Positions 1 through 9,326 of a DNA stretch of 64,000 bases are shown here, in pieces (the stretch's first letter is position 1; each line of letters begins with the position of its first letter). Origin of the DNA: Halohasta litchfieldiae (GTDB lineage: Archaea; Halobacteriota; Halobacteria; Halobacteriales; Haloferacaceae). The position numbers were made by a program, and so were the translations under genes. A model generated the notes under the pieces. That model was not told the DNA's origin. It saw only the letters and a program-made list of their open reading frames with translations, and did not search any database. The DNA is taken from the NCBI RefSeq assembly GCF_002788215.1, contig NZ_CP024845.1, positions 1,116,001 through 1,180,000 on the forward strand, given 5' to 3'.

Positions 1-165
1 ACCACGTGGCGTGTTGAACCGACCGAATCCGCCTAAGTCGCCGTGACAAGGCGGCACGACACTACCACACTCCTTTCGTTTCACCAAACCGCGAGCCACA
101 GCGATGGCGGGCGTATCAGCTCACGACGACGAGCGTTTATCAGGGTCGACCACGTAGCACGGGCG

Positions 166-1311
166 ATGGCTGACTCGGAGGCCGACGTGCCTCGTCCAGA
201 CAATCTTGAGACATGGTATCACCTCACTAATGTTCGGATCGAGGACGGACGGATTATCTACTACGGCGAGCCGCTGATCCCCGAGCGTCGGCTTCTCGAC
301 GAGCTCTGGCCAGCGTTTCAAGACGTTGGCTACGAACTCAAACTCGCACAGTCCGACCAGAGCGTCGGGACTGCACTGGTTGCGGTCCCGGTCGAAGAGA
401 CGACAGACACCGGTGGCGTCCCATGGACACACATCGCGCTCCTCGCGGCCACGGTGCTGTCGACGCTGTTTGTCGGTGCCACCGCTTGGTATTTCGTGCC
501 ACTCGACGAGGTTCTTTCAAGTCCCCTCACACTGTTACAAGCATGGCCGTTTACAGCCTCCGTGCTGGGCGTCCTGTTGACCCACGAACTCGGCCACTAC
601 GTGATGGGCCGGTACCACGACGTCGACGTCTCGCTGCCCTACGTGATCCCGTTTCCCTCCTATTTCGGAACGTTCGGTGCAGTGATCAAAATGAGCGGAC
701 GGATGCCGAGCCGGAAAGCGCTGTTTGATATCGGCGTCGCCGGGCCGGTTGCGGGGTTGGTTGCGACCGTCGTCGTCACGATCATCGGCCTCTCGCTGGG
801 GCCGATAGAGATTCCGGCCGCAGTGGTCGAACGGAGCCAGTCCGGCGCCTCAATCGTCTTCAATAATCCGCCCCTACTCGATATTATTGCCTCGCTACTC
901 GGCGAGCAAACGAGCTACAGCGACCCGGCACGTAATCCACACCCCGTGATCATCGGCGGCTGGGTCGGGATGTTTTTTATCCTGTTGAACCTGATGCCGG
1001 TCGGCCAGCTTGACGGTGGCCACATGGTCCGGGCGATGATCGGCCAGCGTCAAGAGACGATTGCCGCCCTCGTCCCGACAGCGCTGTTCGGGATTGCTGG
1101 CTATCTCTACTTCGTCCGGGAGCTGTCGCTTAACGATTCGGTCATACTCTGGACCATCTGGGGCGGCATCGCGCTGGTAATCGCATACAAGGGTCCCGCC
1201 GAGCCAGTCGACGAGAGTTCGATTGGCCTGCCCCGGCTGCTGCTTGGCCTCCTCACGTTCGGGATCGGCCTGCTGTGTTTCATGCTGGTCCCGATTCAGG
1301 TACAAGGCTGA
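166..1311 (+). CDS. Site-2 protease family (M50) membrane metalloprotease
   Basis: A 381-aa polytopic membrane protein of the M50 site-2 protease family, which cleaves substrates within the membrane. The zinc-binding HELGHY motif is at residues 140-145 and the second ligand motif QLDGG around D283; hydrophobic segments flank both. A longer in-frame reading back to 43 gives an Arg/His-rich stretch unlike a haloarchaeal N-terminus, so the ATG at 166 (MADSEADV) was chosen. It is followed after 25 nt by convergent thiL. Substrate unknown. Confidence 0.9.
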   Translation: MADSEADVPRPDNLETWYHLTNVRIEDGRIIYYGEPLIPERRLLDELWPAFQDVGYELKLAQSDQSVGTALVAVPVEETTDTGGVPWTHIALLAATVLSTLFVGATAWYFVPLDEVLSSPLTLLQAWPFTASVLGVLLTHELGHYVMGRYHDVDVSLPYVIPFPSYFGTFGAVIKMSGRMPSRKALFDIGVAGPVAGLVATVVVTIIGLSLGPIEIPAAVVERSQSGASIVFNNPPLLDIIASLLGEQTSYSDPARNPHPVIIGGWVGMFFILLNLMPVGQLDGGHMVRAMIGQRQETIAALVPTALFGIAGYLYFVRELSLNDSVILWTIWGGIALVIAYKGPAEPVDESSIGLPRLLLGLLTFGIGLLCFMLVPIQVQG

Positions 1312-1336
1312 GGTGGTCGGACAGAAACAGCGGTTC

Positions 1337-2203
1337 TCAGTGGGTGTAACCACGGTCAGCGAGTGGGTCACCGTCGACAGTGACGCCCGCCTTAGCGTCG
1401 GTAACCTCGCCGATCACCGTCAGCGGTGTCGGTGAGTCGGTCTGAACCGCTTCGAGTGCCGCTTTGGGAACGGTACAGACGAGTTCGAAATCCTCGCCGA
1501 AATGAACTCCGGCCTCCCAGCGGTCGAGATCGAGCGTTTCGACGCTCGCGTCAATCGGAACGCTGTCACGGTTGATGGCAAAGCCACAGTCGCTTGCCTC
1601 GGCGAGCTGGTGGAGCGACCGGGCAAGACCGTCGCTGGAATCCATCAACGCGGTCGCCGTTCCAGCCAGTCGTCGACCGGTCTCGATTCGCGGCGGGAAC
1701 CGGAACAGTTCGTTGGCTCGGTCGGTCTCACCCTGTTCGAACAGTGCGAGGGCCGCCGCACTCCGACCGAGCGTGCCGGTGACACAGACCAGATCACCCG
1801 GTTCGGCTCCCGACCGGGAAACGGGCTGGTCGACCTCACCGATAGCGGTGGTCGTCACCGTGAACTCGGAGTGGTTGTCGAGATCACCACCCACGTAGTC
1901 AGCCCCGACCGACGCACACACCGTCTTTGCGCCGTCGACAAAGGCCCGGAGCTCGCTGTCGACGAACGACTGGTCGGCGTAGGCGGCGACGGCGGCGGTC
2001 GGATCGGCTCCCGTCGCCGCCAGATCCGACAGCGAGGCCCCGACCGACCGCCACCCCGCAGTGTATCGGGTTGTGCCGACCGGAAAGTCGGTCGACTCGT
2101 GAAGCATATCGGTCGTAATCGCTGTCGAGCCGACGACTGCGGCATCATCGCCGGCGTGTGGGAGATCCGAAGCGAGCAGTCGAAGGGCCTCACGTTCGTC
2201 CAT
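1337..2203 (-). CDS. thiL: Thiamine-monophosphate kinase ThiL
   Basis: ATP-dependent phosphorylation of thiamine monophosphate to thiamine pyrophosphate, the last step of cofactor synthesis. The 288-aa length is close to the family norm. Signature segments are visible: HAGDDAAV (16-23), TTDMLHESTDF (30-40), WRSVGASLSDLAATGA and the later MDSSDGLARSL, which bind Mg-ATP and substrate in AIR synthase-related proteins. Transcribed towards the protease gene, with no thiamine gene adjacent. Confidence 0.93.
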   Translation of the reverse strand: MDEREALRLLASDLPHAGDDAAVVGSTAITTDMLHESTDFPVGTTRYTAGWRSVGASLSDLAATGADPTAAVAAYADQSFVDSELRAFVDGAKTVCASVGADYVGGDLDNHSEFTVTTTAIGEVDQPVSRSGAEPGDLVCVTGTLGRSAAALALFEQGETDRANELFRFPPRIETGRRLAGTATALMDSSDGLARSLHQLAEASDCGFAINRDSVPIDASVETLDLDRWEAGVHFGEDFELVCTVPKAALEAVQTDSPTPLTVIGEVTDAKAGVTVDGDPLADRGYTH

Positions 2204-2239
2204 CGATTTCTACCGTTCCTTGCGACCTCGTGAATAAAA

Positions 2240-2285
2240 GCATGCGACATCCTCGCCCGCTCCACGGGAGCGGGACACCAAGAAC
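2240..2285. repeat. Hairpin resembling an IS200/IS605-type element end
   Basis: GACATCCTCGCCCGCTCC is followed by a hairpin: CCCGCTC (2256-2262), loop CACGG, GAGCGGG (2268-2274). ATCCTC placed next to a GC-rich hairpin resembles the right ends of IS200/IS605 and tnpB-only elements. No transposase or tnpB lies nearby, so at most this is a relic or a solo end. An ordinary terminator for the genes on either side is the alternative. Confidence 0.35.
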
Positions 2286-2430
2286 GCGACCGGCAGAACC
2301 GACCGGTGTCATGCGGACAGTCAGTCGACACCAGCCGATAGACTGAGAAGAAGTGTCAATTTATTAGTACAGTCGCTACCGAGGCCAAGAGGCTTGATTA
2401 CAACAGTTGTTATAGTTATAATGACACCTA

Positions 2431-2970
2431 ATGAGGCGAACCTACATCGTGGTCATGACTGCCGTTGTCGTGGTGGCTCTCGGGGGAATTACGTATCTCA
2501 GCACCGGACAGCAACCCGCGGTCGACGTGGGCGACGTCGACTCGGATGGCGAGAGCGAATCGAATGGAGCGGTCGACAGAGAGTCGACAGAACCGGCCTA
2601 CGATCAGCGGACAGCCACGGAGCCGGCGTTCGCCTTCAGCGTAGCTGACGTCGAGCGCTGTGGGTCGACCTGTCGAGAGGTGACCGCAACGGTGACCAAC
2701 TCCGGAAACGAAACAGCAACTGACGTCCGGGCCTCGACCAGCCTCTATGCTGGGGAGAACAGCACTGACAGCGAGGCACGGATCTGGGAGGAAACCGAGA
2801 CCATCGGCACGCTCGAATCTGGCGCGTCCTCCACGACGACCGAACGGATCGAGCTTTCGTTCGGGGATGCAGCCACGATTCAGGAGAACGATGGCTGGAT
2901 CACCATTCAAACCACAGTCGAGTCAGCAGAACACACCACCACGTTCCAGCGGACCAGACAGGTGATCTAA
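2431..2970 (+). CDS. Exported/anchored haloarchaeal protein with CARDB-like domain
   Basis: Unrecognised 179-aa protein. Residues 5-24 form one hydrophobic segment (signal anchor), then an acidic low-complexity linker (to about residue 60) rich in Asp, Ser and Glu, then a beta-rich domain with a Cys pair (ERCGSTCREV) and VTNSGNETATDV, typical of CARDB-like extracytoplasmic domains in haloarchaeal surface proteins. TATA-like AT-rich sequence lies near 2409-2421. Probably acts outside the membrane; role unknown. Confidence 0.7.
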   Translation: MRRTYIVVMTAVVVVALGGITYLSTGQQPAVDVGDVDSDGESESNGAVDRESTEPAYDQRTATEPAFAFSVADVERCGSTCREVTATVTNSGNETATDVRASTSLYAGENSTDSEARIWEETETIGTLESGASSTTTERIELSFGDAATIQENDGWITIQTTVESAEHTTTFQRTRQVI

Positions 2971-3030
2971 CCGAGTCGACGACCCTCGGGTGACCCCAAC
3001 AGGTATTGTGATGAGTATAGACGTACGGAT

Positions 3031-3453
3031 ATGAAAGAACGCCGGAAACACGAACTCGCGGACACGGCCCAGCAGATCGTGGGTGGGTTTCTGCTGTCGG
3101 GGCCGTTCGTCGTGACCCAAGAGGTGTGGATGCTCGCACAGAATATGACCATGTTCCACAGTCTGTTTCTCGTGAGTGCCATCATGGCTATCGGCTACGG
3201 TGGCCTCTACGGGGCCGACAACGACCGAAACCCCCGCTACGAGGCCGCAGTCGCTGGGGTTCCCGTCCGGTTCATCTCGGTAATAATCGTTGCGTTCGGC
3301 TCTGTCGGAGTTCTCGCGTTCTCGATCACCGCCCCCGATCTGTTTTTGACTGACGTCTCCCGACCTGAGCGCCACTTTGTCACGTTCCGTGCGTTGAGCG
3401 TCGGCGCGGTGTTCAGTGTCGTCGGCGCGGTGACAACCGATAGTCTATTTTAA
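3031..3453 (+). CDS. DUF2391-type integral membrane protein
   Basis: 140-aa protein with about four membrane segments and a conserved amphipathic start (KHELADTAQQIVGGFLLSGPF) matching what I recall of the DUF2391 family, common in haloarchaea. The central GYGGLYGADNDR loop separates helices 2 and 3. Starts at the only well placed ATG, 60 nt after the preceding gene, possibly co-transcribed with it. No biochemical function is known to me. Confidence 0.75.
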   Translation: MKERRKHELADTAQQIVGGFLLSGPFVVTQEVWMLAQNMTMFHSLFLVSAIMAIGYGGLYGADNDRNPRYEAAVAGVPVRFISVIIVAFGSVGVLAFSITAPDLFLTDVSRPERHFVTFRALSVGAVFSVVGAVTTDSLF

Positions 3454-3515
3454 ACACCGGGTGGATCGAACCGGCTGTCTTCTCCCTCGCTGTTCGTCGC
3501 CCGGTCGACGGAGCG

Positions 3516-4025
3516 TTACTTCTCGGATCGGTCTCGGGCCGACTGAAAGCCTAGTTCCTCATTCTCGGCGGCACGTCGCGTCTCCCGCTCGGCGATTGCT
3601 TCGGAGTCCGGGCTGGCATCGTCATCGACGCGCCCAAACGACTGATGGACTTTGGCGTGACACCACCGACACAACGAGACCGTGATCTCGTGGCTCGTTC
3701 CCTCGCCATCGGCGTATGACAGGTGGTGTTCTTCGAGCAGCGGTCGACGTTCGTCGTGGGCTACCCGAACTTCTTCGAGGCCACACCGCTCGCAGTTTCG
3801 CTCGTTTGTCGTCGACCGATAGTGTCGACACTCCTGCCACTCCCTCTGTTCGCCGACGTGACACGCGTAGTCGTCGGCTGCCCGTTCGGCAGCGAACTCG
3901 TGGTCGACGCCCGCGTGTTGGAGTGCGAGCCGACACCGACCGTCGCCGGTGAGATGATCGCAGACGCCGGCGATCTCGTAGGGGTCGTCGACGCCGACGG
4001 GCGTCCCCTCGGGCGTTCGCTCCAT
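3516..4025 (-). CDS. HNH-like zinc protein
   Basis: 169-aa cytoplasmic protein. An N-terminal Cys/His-rich part (GVCDHLTGDGRCRLALQHAGVDHE) precedes an HNH-type core: CERCG, then LEEHHLSY, then SLCRWCHAKVH, so two CxxC pairs flank an HH motif. This fits an HNH nuclease fold with structural zinc, though many haloarchaeal members are of unproven activity. The ATG at 4025 follows a TATA-like run by about 20-28 nt, so an upstream extension to 4178 was rejected. Divergent from the DUF192 gene. Confidence 0.75.
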   Translation of the reverse strand: MERTPEGTPVGVDDPYEIAGVCDHLTGDGRCRLALQHAGVDHEFAAERAADDYACHVGEQREWQECRHYRSTTNERNCERCGLEEVRVAHDERRPLLEEHHLSYADGEGTSHEITVSLCRWCHAKVHQSFGRVDDDASPDSEAIAERETRRAAENEELGFQSARDRSEK

Positions 4026-4039
4026 ATCTCTGCTCGGAC

Positions 4040-4055
4040 CTACATATATAAATAG
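4040..4055. promoter_or_regulatory. TATA box in divergent HNH/DUF192 intergenic region
   Basis: ACATATATAAATAG lies between starts at 4025 (minus) and 4076 (plus). It is about 25-30 nt upstream of the GTG at 4076, right for a leaderless transcript, and being nearly palindromic may also serve the minus-strand gene. Confidence 0.5.
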
Positions 4056-4075
4056 TGGCCGACTAATCCGACGCT

Positions 4076-4444
4076 GTGCGTCTCGTTCACCGCCGCGGTC
4101 CGCCGGACGACCTCTCGCCCGAGGAGCGAACGATTGCCACCGAAATCGAGATCGCCGACTCGTTTCTCTCCCGAGCACGGGGGCTCATGTTTCGGCGGTC
4201 GATCCCCGACGACTACGCGCTCGTGTTTCAGTTCGAGACGCCCGAAGACCGAGATCTGCATATGGTGTTCGTCCCGTTTGCGATTGATGCGGTCTGGCTC
4301 GTCGGTACCGAAGTTACCGCGGTCAAGCGACTCCGACCGTGGATCGGGCTCGGCCACAACGTAGCTGACACCGTTATCGAACTCCCGGCAGGGGCCGCAG
4401 ATGACATTGAACCGGGCGATACGGTCGAGTTAGTCGACGAATAA
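4076..4444 (+). CDS. DUF192 family protein
   Basis: 122-aa protein with the DUF192 core: FLSRARGLMFRRSI, DYALVFQFE, DLHMVFVPFAIDAVWL and a C-terminal ADTVIELPAGAADDIEPGD. DUF192 proteins are small beta-barrels, often exported; this one has no signal peptide. Its GTG start suits a leaderless transcript from the TATA box at about 4045. Function unknown for the family. Confidence 0.85.
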   Translation: MRLVHRRGPPDDLSPEERTIATEIEIADSFLSRARGLMFRRSIPDDYALVFQFETPEDRDLHMVFVPFAIDAVWLVGTEVTAVKRLRPWIGLGHNVADTVIELPAGAADDIEPGDTVELVDE

Positions 4445-4530
4445 CCAAATAGTCGACCAGTAGCTCAGGCCAGTCGACACAACGAGAGAGACGGCAGCTT
4501 TATTTCCCTGTATGTGTGAACAATTGGTAC

Positions 4531-4586
4531 AATGGAGCACCCACACTCCAGCGAGGATAGAGTAAGTCGGGGCAACCCGGCTGGCC

Positions 4587-4602
<16 letters not shown>
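4531..4602 (+). CDS. Possible 23-codon leader ORF before the LeuA-like gene
   Basis: ATG at 4531 opens 23 codons (starting MEHPHSSEDR) ending TGA at 4600-4602, overlapping the synthase GTG at 4587 in another frame. TTTATT at 4500-4505 sits 26 nt upstream, so the ATG would be the leaderless start of the transcript. It has no run of Leu or Ile codons, so classical attenuation is not indicated. It could be a leader peptide, a chance ORF, or a sign that the synthase start is elsewhere. Confidence 0.3.
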
Positions 4603-6167
<1,565 letters not shown>

Positions 6168-6211
6168 GCTGGCCTTTTAAATACGCTGTCGGAAGCGGAT
6201 GTTACTGAATC

Positions 6212-6226
6212 CGTATATATAAATCA
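6212..6226 (+). promoter_or_regulatory. TATA box for gene at 6247
   Basis: GTATATATAAATCAG, whose TATA core is about 28 nt before the GTG at 6247, as expected for a leaderless haloarchaeal transcript. Confidence 0.5.
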
Positions 6227-6246
6227 GATTAGCCTGTAGCCTCGCT

Positions 6247-6567
6247 GTGGCGTTTATTGTCGAGATCAAACCCTCGGCCCGCAAGCGCAACGGCGATGTC
6301 GGCCGGGCGGTCAATCGCGAGGGGACCACCCGCCGCTTCGAGAGCCGCGGGGCCGCCGAGGCGTGGGCCGACGATCTGACTGGCGGCGGCCGGGACCACG
6401 TCTGGATCAAAGCCGCCCATCCGGCCGATCAGTCGACCGTCGACGCCTATCTGGTCTCCCAAAACGCCCGCGGGAAATTAGAGGCCGCCTACGACAAACG
6501 TAGGCGTCGACTGCGCGGTGGTGACCGAAGCCAACAACACGGACTGAGTGACTCGATTACTGACTGA
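6247..6567 (+). CDS. Small basic conserved haloarchaeal protein, unknown function
   Basis: 106-aa protein without a recognised domain. It has more Arg/Lys than its neighbours (KPSARKRNG, KRRRRLRGGDR near the C-terminus), a possible nucleic-acid contact. The middle reads like a small alpha/beta fold (VGRAVNREGTTRRFESRGAAEAWADDL, here only partly quoted by position 20-45). The GTG start is supported by the TATA box at 6216. Stands alone between the synthase and a membrane gene. Confidence 0.65.
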   Translation: MAFIVEIKPSARKRNGDVGRAVNREGTTRRFESRGAAEAWADDLTGGGRDHVWIKAAHPADQSTVDAYLVSQNARGKLEAAYDKRRRRLRGGDRSQQHGLSDSITD

Positions 6568-6650
6568 GTGGATATGGCTGTCGATGAATCATCAGTGATA
6601 GTCGAGACGAGTTGTTGAACATTTTATACAATCTGTGCAAATCTGTCTCT

Positions 6651-7037
6651 ATGGCTGCCCCCGTTTGGGAGATTTCAGTAAGTACAGTGGTGAGTTTCGT
6701 GGTCGGCTATCTGCTGTGGCCGCCGAGAGCCGTCTACTGGGCCGCGTTGGTTCCGTTCCTCGGGAGTCCAGCCACGGTCGGGATTGTCTTCCTTACAGCC
6801 GCGGTGGCGGGTGCTGTGGTTGCGTGGAGTCGCCCTTACCGACTTAGTTCTGTTACGTACGGTGGTCTCCTCGCCTACGTTTTCGGGATGCTAGGCATCG
6901 AACTGGCTGTCTCCGCCGATAGTCCGGTCCATTTGTTCTTTTATGCGACGCTACTCGTCTGTTTCGTCCTCGGTGCCGCTGCCGAACGTCGACGGGTCGG
7001 GCCAGTGGGTGGATTGTCGACGAACGATAGCAACTAG
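6651..7037 (+). CDS. Small integral membrane protein, unknown function
   Basis: 128 aa with four hydrophobic segments and a short polar tail. ATG at 6651 lies about 27 nt after TTTATA (6622-6627), so the leaderless start is preferred over the in-frame upstream one at 6612. No motif identifies a function. Downstream lies the tRNA-Ser region. Confidence 0.65.
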   Translation: MAAPVWEISVSTVVSFVVGYLLWPPRAVYWAALVPFLGSPATVGIVFLTAAVAGAVVAWSRPYRLSSVTYGGLLAYVFGMLGIELAVSADSPVHLFFYATLLVCFVLGAAAERRRVGPVGGLSTNDSN

Positions 7038-7084
7038 TGGCGGCGTGATGAAACGCGTCGCTCAGTAGGTTGTATCCGGGAAAA

Positions 7085-7107
7085 GCGCCGAGAGAGGGAT
7101 TTGAACC
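7085..7107 (-). repeat. Partial copy of the tRNA-Ser 3' end
   Basis: GCGCCGAGAGAGGGATTTGA (7085-7104) nearly matches GCGCCGAGAGAGAGATTTGA at the 3' end of the real tRNA (7228-7247), with one difference. Only the T-arm and acceptor 3' strand are present, as left by recombination at a tRNA or by partial duplication. Between the copies are an inverted T-arm-like segment (GATTCAAATC near 7144) and a 9-bp hairpin, CCGAGAGCC/GGCTCTCGG (7185-7208). Confidence 0.55.
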
Positions 7108-7228
7108 ATGGTCGTTTCGCTCACTGCGTTCGCTCTACTCCCTGATTCAAATCTCTTGTCTGGCACACAACCACTCGCGGGAGACCGAGAGCCACAGAGG
7201 GCTCTCGGCGTGTTGCTCGCGGTAGAAG

Positions 7229-7313
7229 CGCCGAGAGAGAGATTTGAACTCTCGAGTCCGAATGGACAGTAGATTTCGAATCTACCGCCTTGGCCAGGCT
7301 AGGCTATCTCGGC
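7229..7313 (-). tRNA. tRNA-Ser (anticodon CGA)
   Basis: 85-nt cloverleaf on the minus strand: acceptor GCCGAGA pairs with TCTCGGC, the anticodon loop TTCGAAA is closed by GTAGA/TCTAC and gives anticodon CGA (reads UCG), there is a long variable arm as in class II serine tRNAs, and the T-loop is TTCAAAT. Discriminator base is G; CCA is not encoded. No intron seen. Confidence 0.93.
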
Positions 7314-7454
7314 TTGCATCCACATGTGTGGTCGTATCGGGTTAAAAGATTGCGATTAACAGGAACACTGTAATGCGATTTCATCACAACCAGTCGGCGA
7401 CTACTGCTCACCAGCTCACGCGTGGAATCACCGCACGTCTGCCCGCTGTTACCG

Positions 7455-7796
7455 CTATTCGCCTGCCGCAATCGGCTCGGCGAGCGAGGCGAGTTCCTCG
7501 GCGGTGAGTTCGACGATGCCGCCGGCCTTGATATCGGTCGACCCCGAGACCGGCGTGAACTTCAGCTCGTACTCGTGCCAGTCGCCGAACCGCGCCGTCG
7601 GATCGAGGATTTCGGCCTCGCTGAATCCGGCGGTCGACTCGGTGACGACGACCTTCGAGGAAGTCGACCGAGATTTCGACCGTGGTTCAAGTTCGAGATC
7701 GTACTGGTGCCAGTCACCGAACCGCGCGGTGACATCTAGAATCTCTCCCTCTCGGAATCCGCCTACTGACTCACGGAGTTTGAAGAACTGTTTCAT
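7455..7796 (-). CDS. Small protein with two tandem copies of a 27-residue motif
   Basis: 113-aa protein of unknown function. Residues near 13-38 and 47-72 are related copies built on GF-x-EGEILD-x-TARFGDWH-x-Y-x-L, each ending in EP/TP, then a C-terminal stretch (IKAGGIVELTAEELASLAEP). The second copy keeps ARFGDWH exactly. Start ATG 7796 lies about 28 nt after an AT-rich box (near 7824-7836 on the minus strand). The repeat suggests a two-lobed beta structure. Confidence 0.65.
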   Translation of the reverse strand: MKQFFKLRESVGGFREGEILDVTARFGDWHQYDLELEPRSKSRSTSSKVVVTESTAGFSEAEILDPTARFGDWHEYELKFTPVSGSTDIKAGGIVELTAEELASLAEPIAAGE

Positions 7797-7943
7797 CGTA
7801 GCTGTTAGTAGCGGGGCGACACTGAAAAGTATTTTTTGAATGAACAATCAGCCTGTTGAATGATCGTTTGCTAGATTTCGTAATGTGCCGTAATTACTCG
7901 GTATATAGCCATTAACCGAGGTTTAGATAGTATTAGTTGCCAA

Positions 7944-8246
7944 CTACTTTACGGTCACGTAGGTCAGGAAGACGAGTGCGACCGTCTGGAGTGCCCGGAG
8001 GGCGGCGACAGCCTGCTGGGCGCTTGGCGCGCCAGCGTACAGCATGCCGCTGCTGAAAAAGAAGTAGATCGCTACGGCGTTCTCGACGAGCAGAACCGCG
8101 GCGAAGGCGGCCAGCCCGGCGGTCATCTCCGAGCCGAACGTCCGGTAGTTGCGGACCCAGACGGTCGACAGGATACCGAGGAGGACGACGTTGACCGCCG
8201 AGAGGGCGGTGGCGACTGCCATCCACGGCTCCATCAGGCCCCACAT
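7944..8246 (-). CDS. Membrane protein paired with ArsR-type regulator
   Basis: 100-aa protein with three hydrophobic helices, including AFAAVLLVENAVAIYFFFSS. Its ATG abuts the stop of the upstream HTH gene (8247-8249) with no gap, so they are co-translated. This pair (ArsR-type wHTH plus small membrane protein) recurs in haloarchaea; the membrane partner may sense a signal for the regulator, which is inference. Confidence 0.7.
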   Translation of the reverse strand: MWGLMEPWMAVATALSAVNVVLLGILSTVWVRNYRTFGSEMTAGLAAFAAVLLVENAVAIYFFFSSGMLYAGAPSAQQAVAALRALQTVALVFLTYVTVK

Positions 8247-8519
8247 TCACATCGCCTCCAGAATGCGGTCGAACTCCTCGCGGTGGCGTTCGAAGCGGTC
8301 GGTCAGGAAGTAGAGTTTCCCGTAGTCGTCGCCACCGGCTTCGATAACGTCGTGTTCCTGTAACATGTCGAGGTGGTGTCTCACGGTGTTGTAGTCGACT
8401 GCTAGGTGCTCGGCGATCTGGTTGGCATTGCGGGGCTGTTCGTCGATGACGTCGACGATACGCGCCCGGTTCTCACCGCCGCGCATCCCGACGAACAGAT
8501 ACCAGAGTGCCTTCTCCAT
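8247..8519 (-). CDS. ArsR-family winged-helix transcriptional regulator
   Basis: 90-aa single-domain wHTH: RARIVDVIDEQPRNANQIAEHL, then the recognition helix DYNTVRHHLDMLQEHDVIEA and a wing DDYGKLYFLTD. Fits the haloarchaeal ArsR/HTH_20 class. No Cys pair is present, so metal sensing of the classical ArsR type is unlikely. First gene of a two-gene operon with the membrane protein downstream. Confidence 0.85.
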   Translation of the reverse strand: MEKALWYLFVGMRGGENRARIVDVIDEQPRNANQIAEHLAVDYNTVRHHLDMLQEHDVIEAGGDDYGKLYFLTDRFERHREEFDRILEAM

Positions 8520-8617
8520 CCGTTCGAATTCTCGTAGTCAGGGGTTATTAGTTCGGCGATCATTGATTTCGATTGTCGTGACAACCACCGATACAGATTG
8601 GCTACCTGACCATCTAG

Positions 8618-8821
8618 TGCGGCGAGAAGCTGTCGTCGCTGGGGATCGTCGCCGCCACGTTGGTCGTCATCTCGCTGTCTGCCTCAGTTATGAAGCCTAA
8701 CGATGGGCTGGCACCATCCTCTCCGGTCGCCTTACTAAACCAGTCGACTGTCGCTCAGGCTGCCGCGGCGGAATCAGTCGGCCCCGTTCTATTGTCCATT
8801 GAGTTGTCGTCCGTGGACTAG
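8618..8821 (+). pseudogene. Possible signal-peptide-like gene fragment without a start
   Basis: Frame open from 8618 to TAG 8819-8821 encodes a hydrophobic leader (KLSSLGIVAATLVVISLSAS) followed by a short Ala/Ser-rich tail. A stop at 8615-8617 precedes it and no ATG or GTG precedes the hydrophobic part. Its end runs antisense into the repeat of the lipoprotein gene. It may be the remnant of a secreted protein gene or chance. Confidence 0.22.
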
Positions 8822-9168
8822 TTTTCCGTAGATTCGTCATCCATAGATTCGTCGTCCATAGATTCGTCATCCATAGATTCGTCGTCCATAGATTCGTCAT
8901 CCATAGATTCGTCATCCATGGATTCGTCATCCATAGATTCGTCATCCATAGATTCGTCATCCATAGATTCGTCGTCCATAGATTCGTTGCCCATGGATTC
9001 GTCGTCCATAGATTCGTTGCCCATGGATTCGTCGTCCATAGATTCGTCGTCCATAGATTCGTCGTCCGACTCTTCTCCGCCTGTCTCGCCCGTACAGCCA
9101 GCAAGGGCGACAGCTGCGAGAGTACCTGTTGCTCCAATAACCGTCCGTCGTGTACGATTGTCCGACAT
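8818..9168 (-). CDS. Tat lipoprotein consisting mostly of a DDESM pentapeptide repeat
   Basis: 116-aa protein: a twin-arginine type signal (RTRRTVIGATGTLAAVALAG) with lipobox LAGC at about residue 25, then about 16 DDESM/GNESM repeats to the end. In haloarchaea such acidic Met-containing linkers usually join the lipid anchor to a folded domain, for example fasciclin or halocyanin. Here the protein stops inside the linker. After the TAG the same frame still encodes repeat-like residues (STDDNSMDN) for 20 codons, suggesting the C-terminal domain was lost. Confidence 0.7.
   Translation of the reverse strand: MSDNRTRRTVIGATGTLAAVALAGCTGETGGEESDDESMDDESMDDESMGNESMDDESMGNESMDDESMDDESMDDESMDDESMDDESMDDESMDDESMDDESMDDESMDDESTEN
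8831..9070. repeat. 16 tandem copies of a 15-bp unit
   Basis: GATTCGTCRTCCATA repeated 16 times without interruption, with units 8981 and 9011 reading GATTCGTTGCCCATG and the last ending CCGAC. It encodes the DDESM repeat on the minus strand. Perfect phase suggests expansion and contraction by slippage, so copy number probably varies among strains. Confidence 0.95.
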
Positions 9169-9326
9169 ACAGTCGTTTACCTCGGATCGGTACGGTAAAT
9201 GAATATTTCAAGAAGCATACAAAATGGATGCTGAGTCCGTGAGGGATCCGTTCAAATTTCGTTCAATATTCATGGCGAGCCAGCCGTCGACGTGAGACTT
9301 TTGCGCCCACCACACGACACTGTTGT

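Noticed and set aside
8821-9070. Tandem repeat considered as a CRISPR array
   Set aside because: Units are contiguous without spacers, and in frame with a lipoprotein.
8697-9137. 146-aa minus-strand ORF (TNLW repeats) across the 15-bp tandem repeat
   Set aside because: Alternative frame of the same repeat; the lipoprotein frame has a Tat signal and lipobox, this one has nothing.
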